A stretch of 64,000 nucleotides of DNA, taken from the NCBI RefSeq assembly GCF_008807415.1, contig NZ_CP043626.1, positions 2,604,001 to 2,668,000 on the forward strand, written 5' to 3'. This DNA is from Pseudomonas denitrificans (nom. rej.) (lineage in GTDB: Bacteria; Pseudomonadota; Gammaproteobacteria; Pseudomonadales; Pseudomonadaceae). Positions 19,504 to 27,456 of this stretch are shown here, one piece after another. Each line of letters begins with the position of its first letter. Positions within the stretch are counted from its first letter, which is position 1. A model generated the notes under the pieces. It saw nothing but the letters and a program-made list of their open reading frames with translations, had not been told where the DNA came from and did no database searches. Both the position numbers and the translations under genes were made by a program.

Positions 19504-20466
19504 TCAGAGGGCTGCGACGCTCACCCAGTAGCGGCTCACACGGGAGACCCGGACGGGTAGCGTTCGCTCCAGGGCGACTAGCGCAAGATCGGTATCAATC
19601 AAAGAAAGTGCACCGCTAACCCGAAGGTCGGCCACGAGCGGATCGCAGCGCAGCACTCCGTGGCGATAACGCGACAGCTCCGCCAGCACATCCGCCAGGC
19701 GCTGATTGCGAGCCACCAGCATCCCCTGCTCCCAGAGTGCTGCGCTGTCATCCACCGCAGTAGTACGTTGCACACCGTGGCTGTCGAACCAGGCCTGCTG
19801 TCCTGCGTCCAGAGTCAATGGCGAACCGGACTGCGGAACGACTTCCACCCGATGCTCGAAGACTGCCACGTGGCACTGTTCACCCAGTTGGCGGACGCTG
19901 AAGCGCGTGCCCAGCGCTTGCAACCGGCCTTGCGCTGCGTCGACGAAGAACGGACGACGCGGCATATAAGTATCGGTATGAGTGGTAATGAGTACTTCGC
20001 CACTGCGTAGACGCAGACGTCGCGCTGAAGTGTCGAAGCGAATATCCACTGCGGATGCGGTGTTGAGAACCACGCGGCTACCATCACCCAGCACCATGGA
20101 TTTGCGCTCACCCGTGGCGGTGGACGCATCGGCTAGAAAATCGTCCCAGGACGCATTGCGCGTGGCCAGCCACGCCGCCGGCCCGACCACCAGCAATGTA
20201 CCAAGCAGGCGTACGGCACGTCGGCGGCGCATACCCTTGAGACTATCCAGTTGCCGTAGCGCCTGCCGTCCGACTTGGCCAGGTACCGCATCGAAAGCGC
20301 CGAATACCTCTTCGGCGCGCGACCAGGCGGCGCTGTGGGCCGCGCTCTGCCCTCGCCAGCGTTCGAATGCCTGCCATTGAGAATCTTCGGGCTCCTCGAA
20401 ACGCAGCGTCACTACCCACTCGGCCGCTTCCTCGAGCAGCCTCTCCGACGGCTTCACGCGTCGCAC
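19504..20466 (-). CDS. FecR-family sigma regulator
   Basis: Inner-membrane anti-sigma/pro-sigma regulator passing the receptor signal to its ECF sigma factor. 320 aa: an N-terminal DUF4880-like cytoplasmic part (EAAEWVVTLRFEEPEDSQW), one membrane helix (AVRLLGTLLVVGPAAWLA, about 85-102), then the FecR domain (GDGSRVVLNTASAVDIRF) and a C-terminal periplasmic part. The GTG start at 20466 overlaps the sigma gene end by 13 bases; GTG 20457 is an alternative. Co-transcribed with the sigma factor upstream. Confidence 0.88.
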   Translation of the reverse strand: MRRVKPSERLLEEAAEWVVTLRFEEPEDSQWQAFERWRGQSAAHSAAWSRAEEVFGAFDAVPGQVGRQALRQLDSLKGMRRRRAVRLLGTLLVVGPAAWLATRNASWDDFLADASTATGERKSMVLGDGSRVVLNTASAVDIRFDTSARRLRLRSGEVLITTHTDTYMPRRPFFVDAAQGRLQALGTRFSVRQLGEQCHVAVFEHRVEVVPQSGSPLTLDAGQQAWFDSHGVQRTTAVDDSAALWEQGMLVARNQRLADVLAELSRYRHGVLRCDPLVADLRVSGALSLIDTDLALVALERTLPVRVSRVSRYWVSVAAL

Positions 20467-20972
20467 GCCAGCATACAGGCGACCAGCGCCTTCTGGATGT
20501 GCCGGCGCACCGTGATAAACGCTATGCCGGTGCGTTCGGCGATCTCCTTCAGCGTCAGCTCGTGGAACTGCGCCAGAAGGAACACCTCGCGAGTCTGCTG
20601 CGGCAGGCCGTCGAGCATGGCGTCGATACGCATCAAGGCATCGACGATCAACCAGTGAGTTTCCGGCGAGGGCACCTGTTCAGCAGGCAGGTGGGCGATG
20701 GCCTCATGGTAGGCGCGCTCCACGTCCTGGCGGCGCCAGAGGTCGATCACCAGTCCTTTGGCAACCTGCACCAGATAACGCCGCGAGTCGTCCGATTGCG
20801 GAGCGCGGCCGCTGGTTAGGATACGCAGGTAGGTGTCATGGGCGATGTCCGCCGCATCCGGCGCGTTTCCCAGCCGCTGCCGTAACCAGCCGAACAACCA
20901 ACCGTGATGGTCGCTGTACAGCCGGTCGAGCGCGACGGCCTGGATGCTGCGGGGCAGGACGGCGGAGGTCAT
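20454..20972 (-). CDS. FecI-type ECF sigma factor
   Basis: Iron-starvation sigma factor, 172 aa, with region 2 (LYSDHHGWLFGWLRQRL, AADIAHDTYLRIL) and region 4 (LTLKEIAERTGIAFITVRRH). Start ATG 20972 is preceded by AAGGAA at proper spacing; GTG 20993 would add seven residues with no ribosome site. A Fur-like palindrome lies 36-58 bases upstream. It should direct transcription of the receptor gene. Confidence 0.88.
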   Translation of the reverse strand: MTSAVLPRSIQAVALDRLYSDHHGWLFGWLRQRLGNAPDAADIAHDTYLRILTSGRAPQSDDSRRYLVQVAKGLVIDLWRRQDVERAYHEAIAHLPAEQVPSPETHWLIVDALMRIDAMLDGLPQQTREVFLLAQFHELTLKEIAERTGIAFITVRRHIQKALVACMLACDA

Positions 20973-21007
20973 GGGCGGATTTCCTTGGCACACATGCCGG
21001 AAAAATG

Positions 21008-21030
21008 AAAATGAGAAAGCGTCTCATTTT
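21008..21030. promoter_or_regulatory. Palindrome upstream of FecI-type sigma gene, candidate Fur box
   Basis: AAAATGAGA-AAGCG-TCTCATTTT: perfect 9-base arms around 5 bases. The A/T-rich ATGAGA/TCTCAT arms resemble Fur half-sites, and it sits at the promoter of an iron-starvation sigma gene. The exact match to the 19-bp Fur consensus is imperfect. Confidence 0.5.
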
Positions 21031-21143
21031 ATTTCAGGCCAGAGGGAAACCACAATCCATCATCGGTATCGTTCCGGATACATGCCATCACGCGAAAAGG
21101 TACAAGTCGATAGCTGACAGGCACCGCCCAATTACAGAAACGA

Positions 21144-21169
21144 GAAGCCCCGCTTGGGCGCGGGGCTTC
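21144..21169. terminator. GC-rich hairpin between the divergent iron modules
   Basis: GAAGCCCCG (21144-21152) pairs perfectly with CGGGGCTTC (21161-21169). No annotated gene ends here, so it may end an unseen small RNA. The 462-base gap 20973-21434 otherwise holds only the palindrome and one repeat copy. Confidence 0.4.
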
Positions 21170-21310
21170 AAGACTTCACCACCTAAAGGAATATCAGCGG
21201 GGCAGCCCGGACGGCCGCCACGTCAGCATAGTTCAAAGATGGCCAGTAGCCACCAAACAAAGACAGGACAGCAGAGCGGCGTCACGAGCTGATCGGATGC
21301 TGGCGCCAAG

Positions 21311-21334
21311 GGCAGCAAGCGGCCAATAGCAGAC
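21311..21334 (-). repeat. Dispersed 24-bp intergenic repeat, copy D
   Basis: On the minus strand it begins GTCTGCTATTGGCCGCTTGC and ends TGCC. Located about 100 bases upstream of the second sigma gene. Confidence 0.6.
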
Positions 21335-21434
21335 ATGTGAAAATCTCGATCGCGCACTGGTGTAAACACCACTCCCCGTTTTCGTTTTTCTTGCCGATGC
21401 ATCAACGCCCACTTAAGATGCGACAACTTCTCAT

Positions 21435-21980
21435 ATGCAAGTCGTTATCACGCAAGGATTCGCGTTGTCCTCTCCGTCTGTCTCCAGCACCCGGCACACC
21501 GAGCTCCAGACCCTGTATCTCGATCATCACGCCTGGTTGCTTGGCTGGTTGCGCAAGCGGCTGCGTCATGCGGATAACGCTGCCGATCTGGCCCACGATA
21601 CATTTGTGCATATCCTCGGCAAGCCGCTACCACTGCAGGAGGTACGGCAACCTCGCGCCTGGCTGAGTGTCATCGCAAGAGGACTGCTGATTGACCGAGT
21701 GCGCCGCCAACGCATCGAGCAGGCCTATCTGGAGGCTATCGCCTGCTTGCCCGAGGCGGAGGTGCCTTCCCCGGAAACACAGCTGATCCTGCTGGAAACC
21801 CTCGCATGCATCGATGCCCTGCTCGATGGCTTGGCACCGAAGGTACGCAGCGCGTTCCTGCTGTCGCGGCTGGAGGGTCTGGGCTACAAGGAGATCGCCG
21901 AACGTCTGGGCGTGAGCCTGAGCTCGGTGGAGAAATACATGGCCACCGCTATCCGCCACTGCTTCCTGGCCCAGCGATGA
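21435..21980 (+). CDS. FecI-type ECF sigma factor (second module)
   Basis: ECF sigma factor, 181 aa, related to the divergent one: LYLDHHAWLLGWLRKRL and AADLAHDTFVHIL in region 2, GYKEIAERLGVSLSSVEKYM in region 4. No strong ribosome site at ATG 21435; a later start is possible, since the first 20 residues are poorly conserved with the paralogue. Its TGA overlaps the fecR ATG (ATGA), so it is translationally coupled. Confidence 0.87.
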   Translation: MQVVITQGFALSSPSVSSTRHTELQTLYLDHHAWLLGWLRKRLRHADNAADLAHDTFVHILGKPLPLQEVRQPRAWLSVIARGLLIDRVRRQRIEQAYLEAIACLPEAEVPSPETQLILLETLACIDALLDGLAPKVRSAFLLSRLEGLGYKEIAERLGVSLSSVEKYMATAIRHCFLAQR

Positions 21981-22951
21981 GTAGCAGAGAGTTGCCGGAT
22001 GCGGTGCTCGACCAGGCCATCGGCTGGCTGGTGCGTCTGCAATCAGGCTATGCGGACGAACAAACGCACGCCGACTGTCTGCTCTGGCGGCAGGCCGACC
22101 CTATTCACGAAACCGCCTGGCAAGCCTTGCAGTCCAGCGAATCGGCCTTCGGGCGCATGGCCGAACTACCCGGCGGGGTCGCGCTGGATATCCTGCAGCG
22201 TCTGCAGGGCAAGCGCCACGGCCGCCGCCAGGCCCTCAAGATGCTGGGTTTCGGCGTGGCAATCAGCGGCCTGGGTGGCTGGGGAATGCGCGAACGCCCG
22301 CTGGCAACCTGGGGCGCAGACTACGTCACCGGCGTCGGCGAACATCAGCAGTTCTTTCTGGGCGACGGCACTCGTCTGCAACTCAATACCTCCAGCGCAG
22401 TGGACGTGCGATTTACGGCACAGCGACGAACGATCACCTTGCTGCGCGGCGAGATCTTCATCGACTCGGGGAAGGACAGCGACGCACCGGCGGGTTACCG
22501 CAGCCTCTGGGTAGAGAGCCGTCATACCCGATTGCAGGCTATCGGCACTGCCTTTTCCGTACGCGATGAAGCCAACGCAACTCGCCTGCGGGTCGAGGAC
22601 GGGATCGTCGCCATCCATCGCGCAGAGGCGCAGCCGATCCGGGTGATGGCGGGCGAGGAATATCTGATCCTCGACTCCAGCACTCGACAGGTCGAACACA
22701 GCACCATGAACGCCAGTGCATGGACGCGCAACCAGCTGGTGGCGAAACGGATGCGAATGGCCGATCTGATCGAGGAAATCGGACGCTACCGCCAGGGATG
22801 GCTCAGTTGCGACCCGTCCATCGCCAACCTGGAAGTCTCGGGCGTCTTCCAGCTCGACGACATCGACAACGCCCTCGACGCCCTGAGCGACTCAATGCCA
22901 CTGCGCGTCCAGCGTTTCACACCGCTGTGGACTCGTGTCGTCGCTCGCTGA
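21977..22951 (+). CDS. FecR-family sigma regulator (second module)
   Basis: 324-aa membrane regulator: N-terminal DUF4880-like region (DQAIGWLVRLQSGYADEQ), a membrane segment (ALKMLGFGVAISGLGGWG), the FecR domain (LGDGTRLQLNTSSAVDVRF) and a periplasmic C-terminus (GRYRQGWLSCDPSIANLEVS) like its neighbour on the other strand. The start overlaps the sigma gene stop. It is expected to relay ligand occupancy of the downstream receptor to the upstream sigma factor. Confidence 0.88.
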   Translation: MSSRELPDAVLDQAIGWLVRLQSGYADEQTHADCLLWRQADPIHETAWQALQSSESAFGRMAELPGGVALDILQRLQGKRHGRRQALKMLGFGVAISGLGGWGMRERPLATWGADYVTGVGEHQQFFLGDGTRLQLNTSSAVDVRFTAQRRTITLLRGEIFIDSGKDSDAPAGYRSLWVESRHTRLQAIGTAFSVRDEANATRLRVEDGIVAIHRAEAQPIRVMAGEEYLILDSSTRQVEHSTMNASAWTRNQLVAKRMRMADLIEEIGRYRQGWLSCDPSIANLEVSGVFQLDDIDNALDALSDSMPLRVQRFTPLWTRVVAR

Positions 22952-22960
22952 GCTGAATGC

Positions 22961-22991
22961 AAAAACTTCTCGATAACGATTACGGGTTTTT
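22961..22991. promoter_or_regulatory. Candidate Fur/ECF control region before second TonB receptor
   Basis: A/T-rich block AAAAAC ... GTTTTT (inverted 6-base arms, 22961-22966 and 22986-22991) around CGATAACGATTACG. The inner part resembles a Fur half-site. It is 57 bases before the receptor ATG. Confidence 0.35.
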
Positions 22992-23047
22992 CCGAGCCCT
23001 TCGGCAAACAGGAAAACACACTGTCATTGCCAAGGAGCGCGTTGTCC

Positions 23048-25552
23048 ATGTCATCCCTTCCCTCGCCGCCGCGAGCATTTCGCCGTGCCACCCTCGCCCT
23101 CACCCTTCGTAGCATTCTGCTGGGTAGCGCCGCGGTCGGGTCACTGGCCAGCTTCGACGTGCAAGCCGAGCAATCCTCCACCCATCGCTATGACCTGCCT
23201 GCCAGCTCTCTGGAAGACTCGCTGAACGGCTTCGCCCAGGCTGCCGGCATCACGCTGCCATTCGATCCCGCGCTGACCCAGGGCAAGCGGGCTTCTGCCT
23301 TGCGTGGAGAATTCGAGGTTCAGGAGGGCCTGAACTACCTGCTGAAAGGCACTGGTCTGATTGCGGAAAGGAATGCCAGCGGGAACTGGAGCATCCGTCG
23401 AGCCCCTGCCACCGAAGCGGCGCTGGAGTTGAGCGATCTTACCGTGGTCGGCCAAGGACTAGGCGCGACCTCCGAGGGGACAGGCTCGTACACCACCGGC
23501 AGCTCCAACAGCGCCACTGGACTGAACCTCTCGCTACGCGAAACGCCGCAGACAGTCAGCGTAATCACCCGTCAGCGCATGGACGACCAGAACCTGCGTA
23601 GTCTCGGCCAGGTGCTGCAGCAGACGCCTGGTATCAACGTGCAGAGCCCTGGCAGCGAGCGCCTCTATGTGTTCTCCCGTGGCCTGGCGGTGGACAACTA
23701 CCAGTACGACGGCATGCCGACAACTTCCTTCGCCTTTACCCAGGCGTTGCCACAGGCACTGTCGGACATGGCCATCTACGACAGGGTGGAAGTACTGCGC
23801 GGGGCGACCGGCCTGTTGTCGGGCAGTGGTGATCCGTCCGGTACGGTCAACCTGGTGCGCAAGAAACCCACCAGCAACTTCCAGGGACATATCGAGGCTG
23901 GCATAGGCTCCTGGGATCTGTATCGGGGCGAGGTCGATGTCTCCGGCCCGCTCAACGCCGGCGCATCAGTGCGAGGTCGCGCGGTGGCGGCTTATCAGCA
24001 GGGCAACAGCTTCACAGACTATTTGCAGCAGGAGAAGACCATCGGTTACGGCGTCCTCGAAGCCGATCTGGACGAAGACACCCTGCTGACCGTCGGCCTT
24101 GACTACCTGCGCAGCGACCCACGTGGTTTCTCCACCACCGGCCTGCCCGTGGTGGACAGCCAGGGCAACCAGTTCAAGGCATCCCGCCATGCGAACCCTG
24201 CCAGTCGCGACAGCACCAACCTGCAGGAGTCGGTCAATGCCTTCGCCTCGCTGGAGCGCAAGTTGGCCTACGACTGGAAGCTGAAGGTTTCAGCCAACTA
24301 CCTGTACGGCACCCGCGATTACGACTCGATCATTGTCGGTACCACCACCGGTTTCGTGAACGCCCAGACCGGCAACGGCCTGACCTACACCGCGACCAAG
24401 GGCGACAACACCCAGGAGCAGAAAGGACTGGATGTAATGGCCAGCGGCCCCTTCCAATGGCTGGGTCGCGAACACGAACTGGTCTTCGGCTTCAACCTCC
24501 AGGACTACGAGAACCGCCGTAACGGCTTCGGCAATCTGTTGCCCAATGGCACCAGCAACAACGGAGTCAGTGGCAAGCCGGTCAACATCTACACCTGGGA
24601 CAACTACGCACCGACCGCCAGCTACAACTTCAACCGTGAGGATGACAATATCGATCAGTGGCAGACCGGCGTGTACCTGGCGACGCGGCTCAAGCCCACC
24701 GACGATCTTTCGGTGATCCTCGGTTCTCGGGTTTCCGATTACCGTTACGATGCAGAGTTGGTCTACCACGTTGCCAGTCTGGTGCCGTACGGCACCGACG
24801 ATCAGGTGCGCGTCCACGGCGAAGTCACGCCCTACGCCGGCATCGTTTACGACCTCAACGACAACCACTCGGTTTATGCCAGCTACACCAGCATCTTCAA
24901 GCCGCAGCCCTACCGCGACCGCTCCGGCAAGCTGCTCGACCCGCGTCAGGGCGACAACTACGAGATCGGCCTGAAAAGCGAGTTCTACGACGGCCGCTTG
25001 AACACCTCGGCGGCACTGTTCGAGGTCAAACTGGACAACGACGCCATCGCCGACGGTGTCGTAGAAGGCAATGACCTCATTACCGCCTACCGCGCCTCGA
25101 AAACCACCACCAAGGGCATCGACCTGGAAGCCAGTGGAGAGCTGCTGCCGGGCTGGAATCTAGCAGCCAGCTATAGCCATAGCGAGGTCAAGGACGCCGA
25201 CCACGAGCGAGTGAAAACCACCATTCCCACTGATCTGGTGAAGGTCTTCACCACCTACCGACTGCCCGGTGAACTGGAAAGACTGACCATCGGTGGCGGG
25301 GTCAACTGGCAGAGCGGTATCCACATGACCGTGGATTCCTGGCGTCTGCCAGGGCCGGCGAAGGTCAAACAGAGTGACTACGCCACCGTCAACCTGATGG
25401 GCCGTTATGACATCACCCGCCAATGGTCGGCCACTGCGACAGTCAACAACCTGTTCGACAAGAAGTACATCAGTTCACTCGACGAGAACTTCTACAGCGG
25501 CTCCTGGGGCGATCCACGCAACTTCATGCTGAGTACGCGTTACGAGTTTTAA
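23048..25552 (+). CDS. TonB-dependent siderophore receptor with signalling domain (second module)
   Basis: 834-aa outer-membrane receptor. Signal peptide ending near FDVQAEQ, then an STN domain (YDLPASSLEDSLNGFAQAAG, about 50-115), a plug (LRETPQTVSVITRQRMDDQN, LLSGSGDPSGTVNLVRKKPT) and a barrel ending STRYEF. ATG 23048 is chosen because AAGGAG lies at 23032-23037; the upstream TTG 23027 covers that site. It follows the second fecI-fecR pair, completing the module. FpvA/FhuE-like; ligand unknown. Confidence 0.9.
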   Translation: MSSLPSPPRAFRRATLALTLRSILLGSAAVGSLASFDVQAEQSSTHRYDLPASSLEDSLNGFAQAAGITLPFDPALTQGKRASALRGEFEVQEGLNYLLKGTGLIAERNASGNWSIRRAPATEAALELSDLTVVGQGLGATSEGTGSYTTGSSNSATGLNLSLRETPQTVSVITRQRMDDQNLRSLGQVLQQTPGINVQSPGSERLYVFSRGLAVDNYQYDGMPTTSFAFTQALPQALSDMAIYDRVEVLRGATGLLSGSGDPSGTVNLVRKKPTSNFQGHIEAGIGSWDLYRGEVDVSGPLNAGASVRGRAVAAYQQGNSFTDYLQQEKTIGYGVLEADLDEDTLLTVGLDYLRSDPRGFSTTGLPVVDSQGNQFKASRHANPASRDSTNLQESVNAFASLERKLAYDWKLKVSANYLYGTRDYDSIIVGTTTGFVNAQTGNGLTYTATKGDNTQEQKGLDVMASGPFQWLGREHELVFGFNLQDYENRRNGFGNLLPNGTSNNGVSGKPVNIYTWDNYAPTASYNFNREDDNIDQWQTGVYLATRLKPTDDLSVILGSRVSDYRYDAELVYHVASLVPYGTDDQVRVHGEVTPYAGIVYDLNDNHSVYASYTSIFKPQPYRDRSGKLLDPRQGDNYEIGLKSEFYDGRLNTSAALFEVKLDNDAIADGVVEGNDLITAYRASKTTTKGIDLEASGELLPGWNLAASYSHSEVKDADHERVKTTIPTDLVKVFTTYRLPGELERLTIGGGVNWQSGIHMTVDSWRLPGPAKVKQSDYATVNLMGRYDITRQWSATATVNNLFDKKYISSLDENFYSGSWGDPRNFMLSTRYEF

Positions 25553-25605
25553 CCACCTGAGCAATTAAAAGACGCGGTTGGCAGAAACCACCCACTCAGC
25601 GCCGA

Positions 25606-25632
25606 AAGATACCCCACTCAGTGGGGTATCTT
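25606..25632. terminator. Strong hairpin after second TonB receptor
   Basis: Perfect 12-base arms AAGATACCCCAC and GTGGGGTATCTT around TCA, 54 bases after the receptor stop. Only two T residues follow, so termination efficiency is uncertain. Confidence 0.6.
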
Positions 25633-25665
25633 GCTCGGATGCCTTAAGCGCGGTGTGGAGCCAGC

Positions 25666-25685
25666 GTCCGCTATGGGTCGGTAGC
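25666..25685 (+). repeat. Dispersed repeat, copy E (truncated)
   Basis: GTCCGCTATGGGTCGGTAGC is identical over 20 bases to copy B (16762-16781), then diverges (AGAC in place of TGCC). A decayed facing arm may follow near 25700-25725. Confidence 0.6.
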
Positions 25686-25792
25686 AGACTCTCACCACAG
25701 ACAGGAAGCGAACCAAAGCGAACGCGCATTCAGTCAATACTCACGAATTGCCCTATTCAGGAAGAGGCGCTGCTCCCGGTATCGCACATTTT

Positions 25793-26047
25793 CTAGGTCA
25801 TGCAGTTATCGGAACGATAGGCTGCCGAGTGGAAGCAGACTGCTGCGCATCCTCCCATGATGGTAGTGGCGGCCTCCTCGAGTGCTTTGGAGTCATCTTG
25901 CATCTGTTGGACCATACCCAGAGCAAGGCGCGCCAAGTGCGTGTCAGCTACGAGTTCGCTGAGCTCTAGCAATAGCTCGGCAACCATTCCGTCATTATGC
26001 GAAGCGTTTCGGATAGTACGAGCAATTTGAAGTTTATTGATGGTCAT
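25793..26047 (-). CDS. Possible small protein of unknown function
   Basis: 84-aa reading frame starting MTINKLQIARTIRNASHNDG and preceded by GGAG, 7 bases before ATG. The middle is helical and rich in L, A and E (AELLLELSELVADTHLARLA). It lies alone in a gene-poor stretch (25553-26301) that otherwise holds the terminator and repeat copy E. No family recognised; base composition is lower in GC than the neighbours. It may be spurious. Confidence 0.4.
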   Translation of the reverse strand: MTINKLQIARTIRNASHNDGMVAELLLELSELVADTHLARLALGMVQQMQDDSKALEEAATTIMGGCAAVCFHSAAYRSDNCMT

Positions 26048-26301
26048 AGCTCACTCCAGAGCGTCACGGAGATTCTCGGTAAGACAGCTGGCAGGGAAAC
26101 CAAAATGAGCATTGCCCTGGGCCTGCCACTTATCGCCAGGAACTATCTATTTCAAATTTCAGAGATTTCCCGTGAGCCGACACGGCAAACCTTCTAGCTG
26201 CCATGGGCTCACGCGAAATTCTGCGAACCAATCCGGAGCAGACGCTACGGGAAAGCCGCAACACCGGGACTCGTCGACCCGATGAATGATCTCCGCGCGA
26301 A

Positions 26302-27444
26302 TCAGGCTGGTGCCATCAGCTCGCTGAAGACCTGCAGGTGATGGTCATCGTCGCCCAGCTGACGGGCGACCATCAGCAGGTGCTTGGCATGGTGCGAGAG
26401 CTGGTATTCCCAGGTCAGGCCGATGCCGCCATGCAACTGCACGCTCTCGTCGGCGATCAGACGGGCCGCGCGGCTGACGATGTACTTGGCTGCCGCCAGG
26501 GCGCGGCTGCGCTCGGCGCTGTCCGGCTCATCGGCCAGGCAAGCGGCGAGCAGCGCCATGGAGCTGGCCTGGTCCAGTTCGATGCGCAGGTCGACCATGC
26601 GGTGCTGCAGGGCTTGGAACTTGCCGATGACGTTGCCGAACTGCTGTCGCGTCTTCAGGTAGTCGAGGGTCAGCGCGCAGGCCGCCTCCATGCTGCCGAC
26701 CGCTTCGGCGCACTGCGCGGCGATCGCCCGCCCCTGCTGGTAGCGCAGCGCGGCCAGGGCGCCGCCTTCCGCGCCCAGCAGAGCCGCGGTGGGCACGAAG
26801 ACCTGGTCCAGGTACAGGTCACAGGCCATGCGCCCGTCCAGCGTCGGGTAGTCCCGGCGGCGCACGCCGGGGCTGTCGGGGTCGACCAGGAACAGGCTGA
26901 TCCCCGCCTCGTCCAGCGGCTCGCCCTCGGTTCGTGCCGATACCAGGATCAGCCCGGCGCTCTGTCCGCCGAAGACCACGCTCTTGCGCCCGTCCAGCAA
27001 CCAGCCGCCAGAGGTCAGGCTGGCAGTGCTATGTACATCGTGCAGCTGGTAATGGCTTTGCGGCTCATCGAAGGCCAGGGCCAGTTGCAGCTCGCCGCTG
27101 GCGACTCGCGGCAGCAGTTCGGCGCCCTGTGCCGGGTTGGCCAGTTGCGCCAGCAGACCGCCGGCGTACACCACCGAGTACAGGTAGGGCTCCAGGCACA
27201 GGCCACGGCCCAGCTCGGCGCAGACCAGGCCCACTTCCACGCCCTGGCCGGCGAACCCGCCATGGGCTTCGGCGAACGGCACGGCGCACAGCCCCAGCTC
27301 CCCCAGTTGCGCCCAGAAGGCCCGGCTGAAACCGTCCGCCTCAAGGCGGTTGGCCTCGCGCTGCTCGAAGCTGTAGTGGTCGCGCACCAGGCGCGCCGTG
27401 GTGTCCTGCAGCATCTGCTGCTCTTCGCTCAATTTGAAGTCCAT
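26302..27444 (-). CDS. Acyl-CoA dehydrogenase, small-subunit type
   Basis: Flavoprotein dehydrogenase, 380 aa, most like the small subunit of heteromeric (pimeloyl-CoA or steroid-type) acyl-CoA dehydrogenases. N-terminal DFKLSEEQQMLQDTTARLVR and C-terminal ADESVQLHGGIGLTWEYQLSH are typical. The usual IYEGT catalytic-Glu segment near the end is absent, as expected for a non-catalytic or complementary subunit. It follows the large-subunit gene by 12 bases on the same strand; the two probably form an alpha2beta2 enzyme. Last gene of the ALDH-led operon. Confidence 0.85.
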   Translation of the reverse strand: MDFKLSEEQQMLQDTTARLVRDHYSFEQREANRLEADGFSRAFWAQLGELGLCAVPFAEAHGGFAGQGVEVGLVCAELGRGLCLEPYLYSVVYAGGLLAQLANPAQGAELLPRVASGELQLALAFDEPQSHYQLHDVHSTASLTSGGWLLDGRKSVVFGGQSAGLILVSARTEGEPLDEAGISLFLVDPDSPGVRRRDYPTLDGRMACDLYLDQVFVPTAALLGAEGGALAALRYQQGRAIAAQCAEAVGSMEAACALTLDYLKTRQQFGNVIGKFQALQHRMVDLRIELDQASSMALLAACLADEPDSAERSRALAAAKYIVSRAARLIADESVQLHGGIGLTWEYQLSHHAKHLLMVARQLGDDDHHLQVFSELMAPA

Positions 27445-27456
27445 GCTGCGGGCTCC

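Noticed and set aside
21144..21169. tRNA or riboswitch in the gap between the iron modules
   Set aside because: Only a simple hairpin is present; no cloverleaf or known aptamer core.
25997..26197. 66-aa plus-strand frame
   Set aside because: No ribosome site, overlaps the better minus-strand candidate, no recognisable composition.
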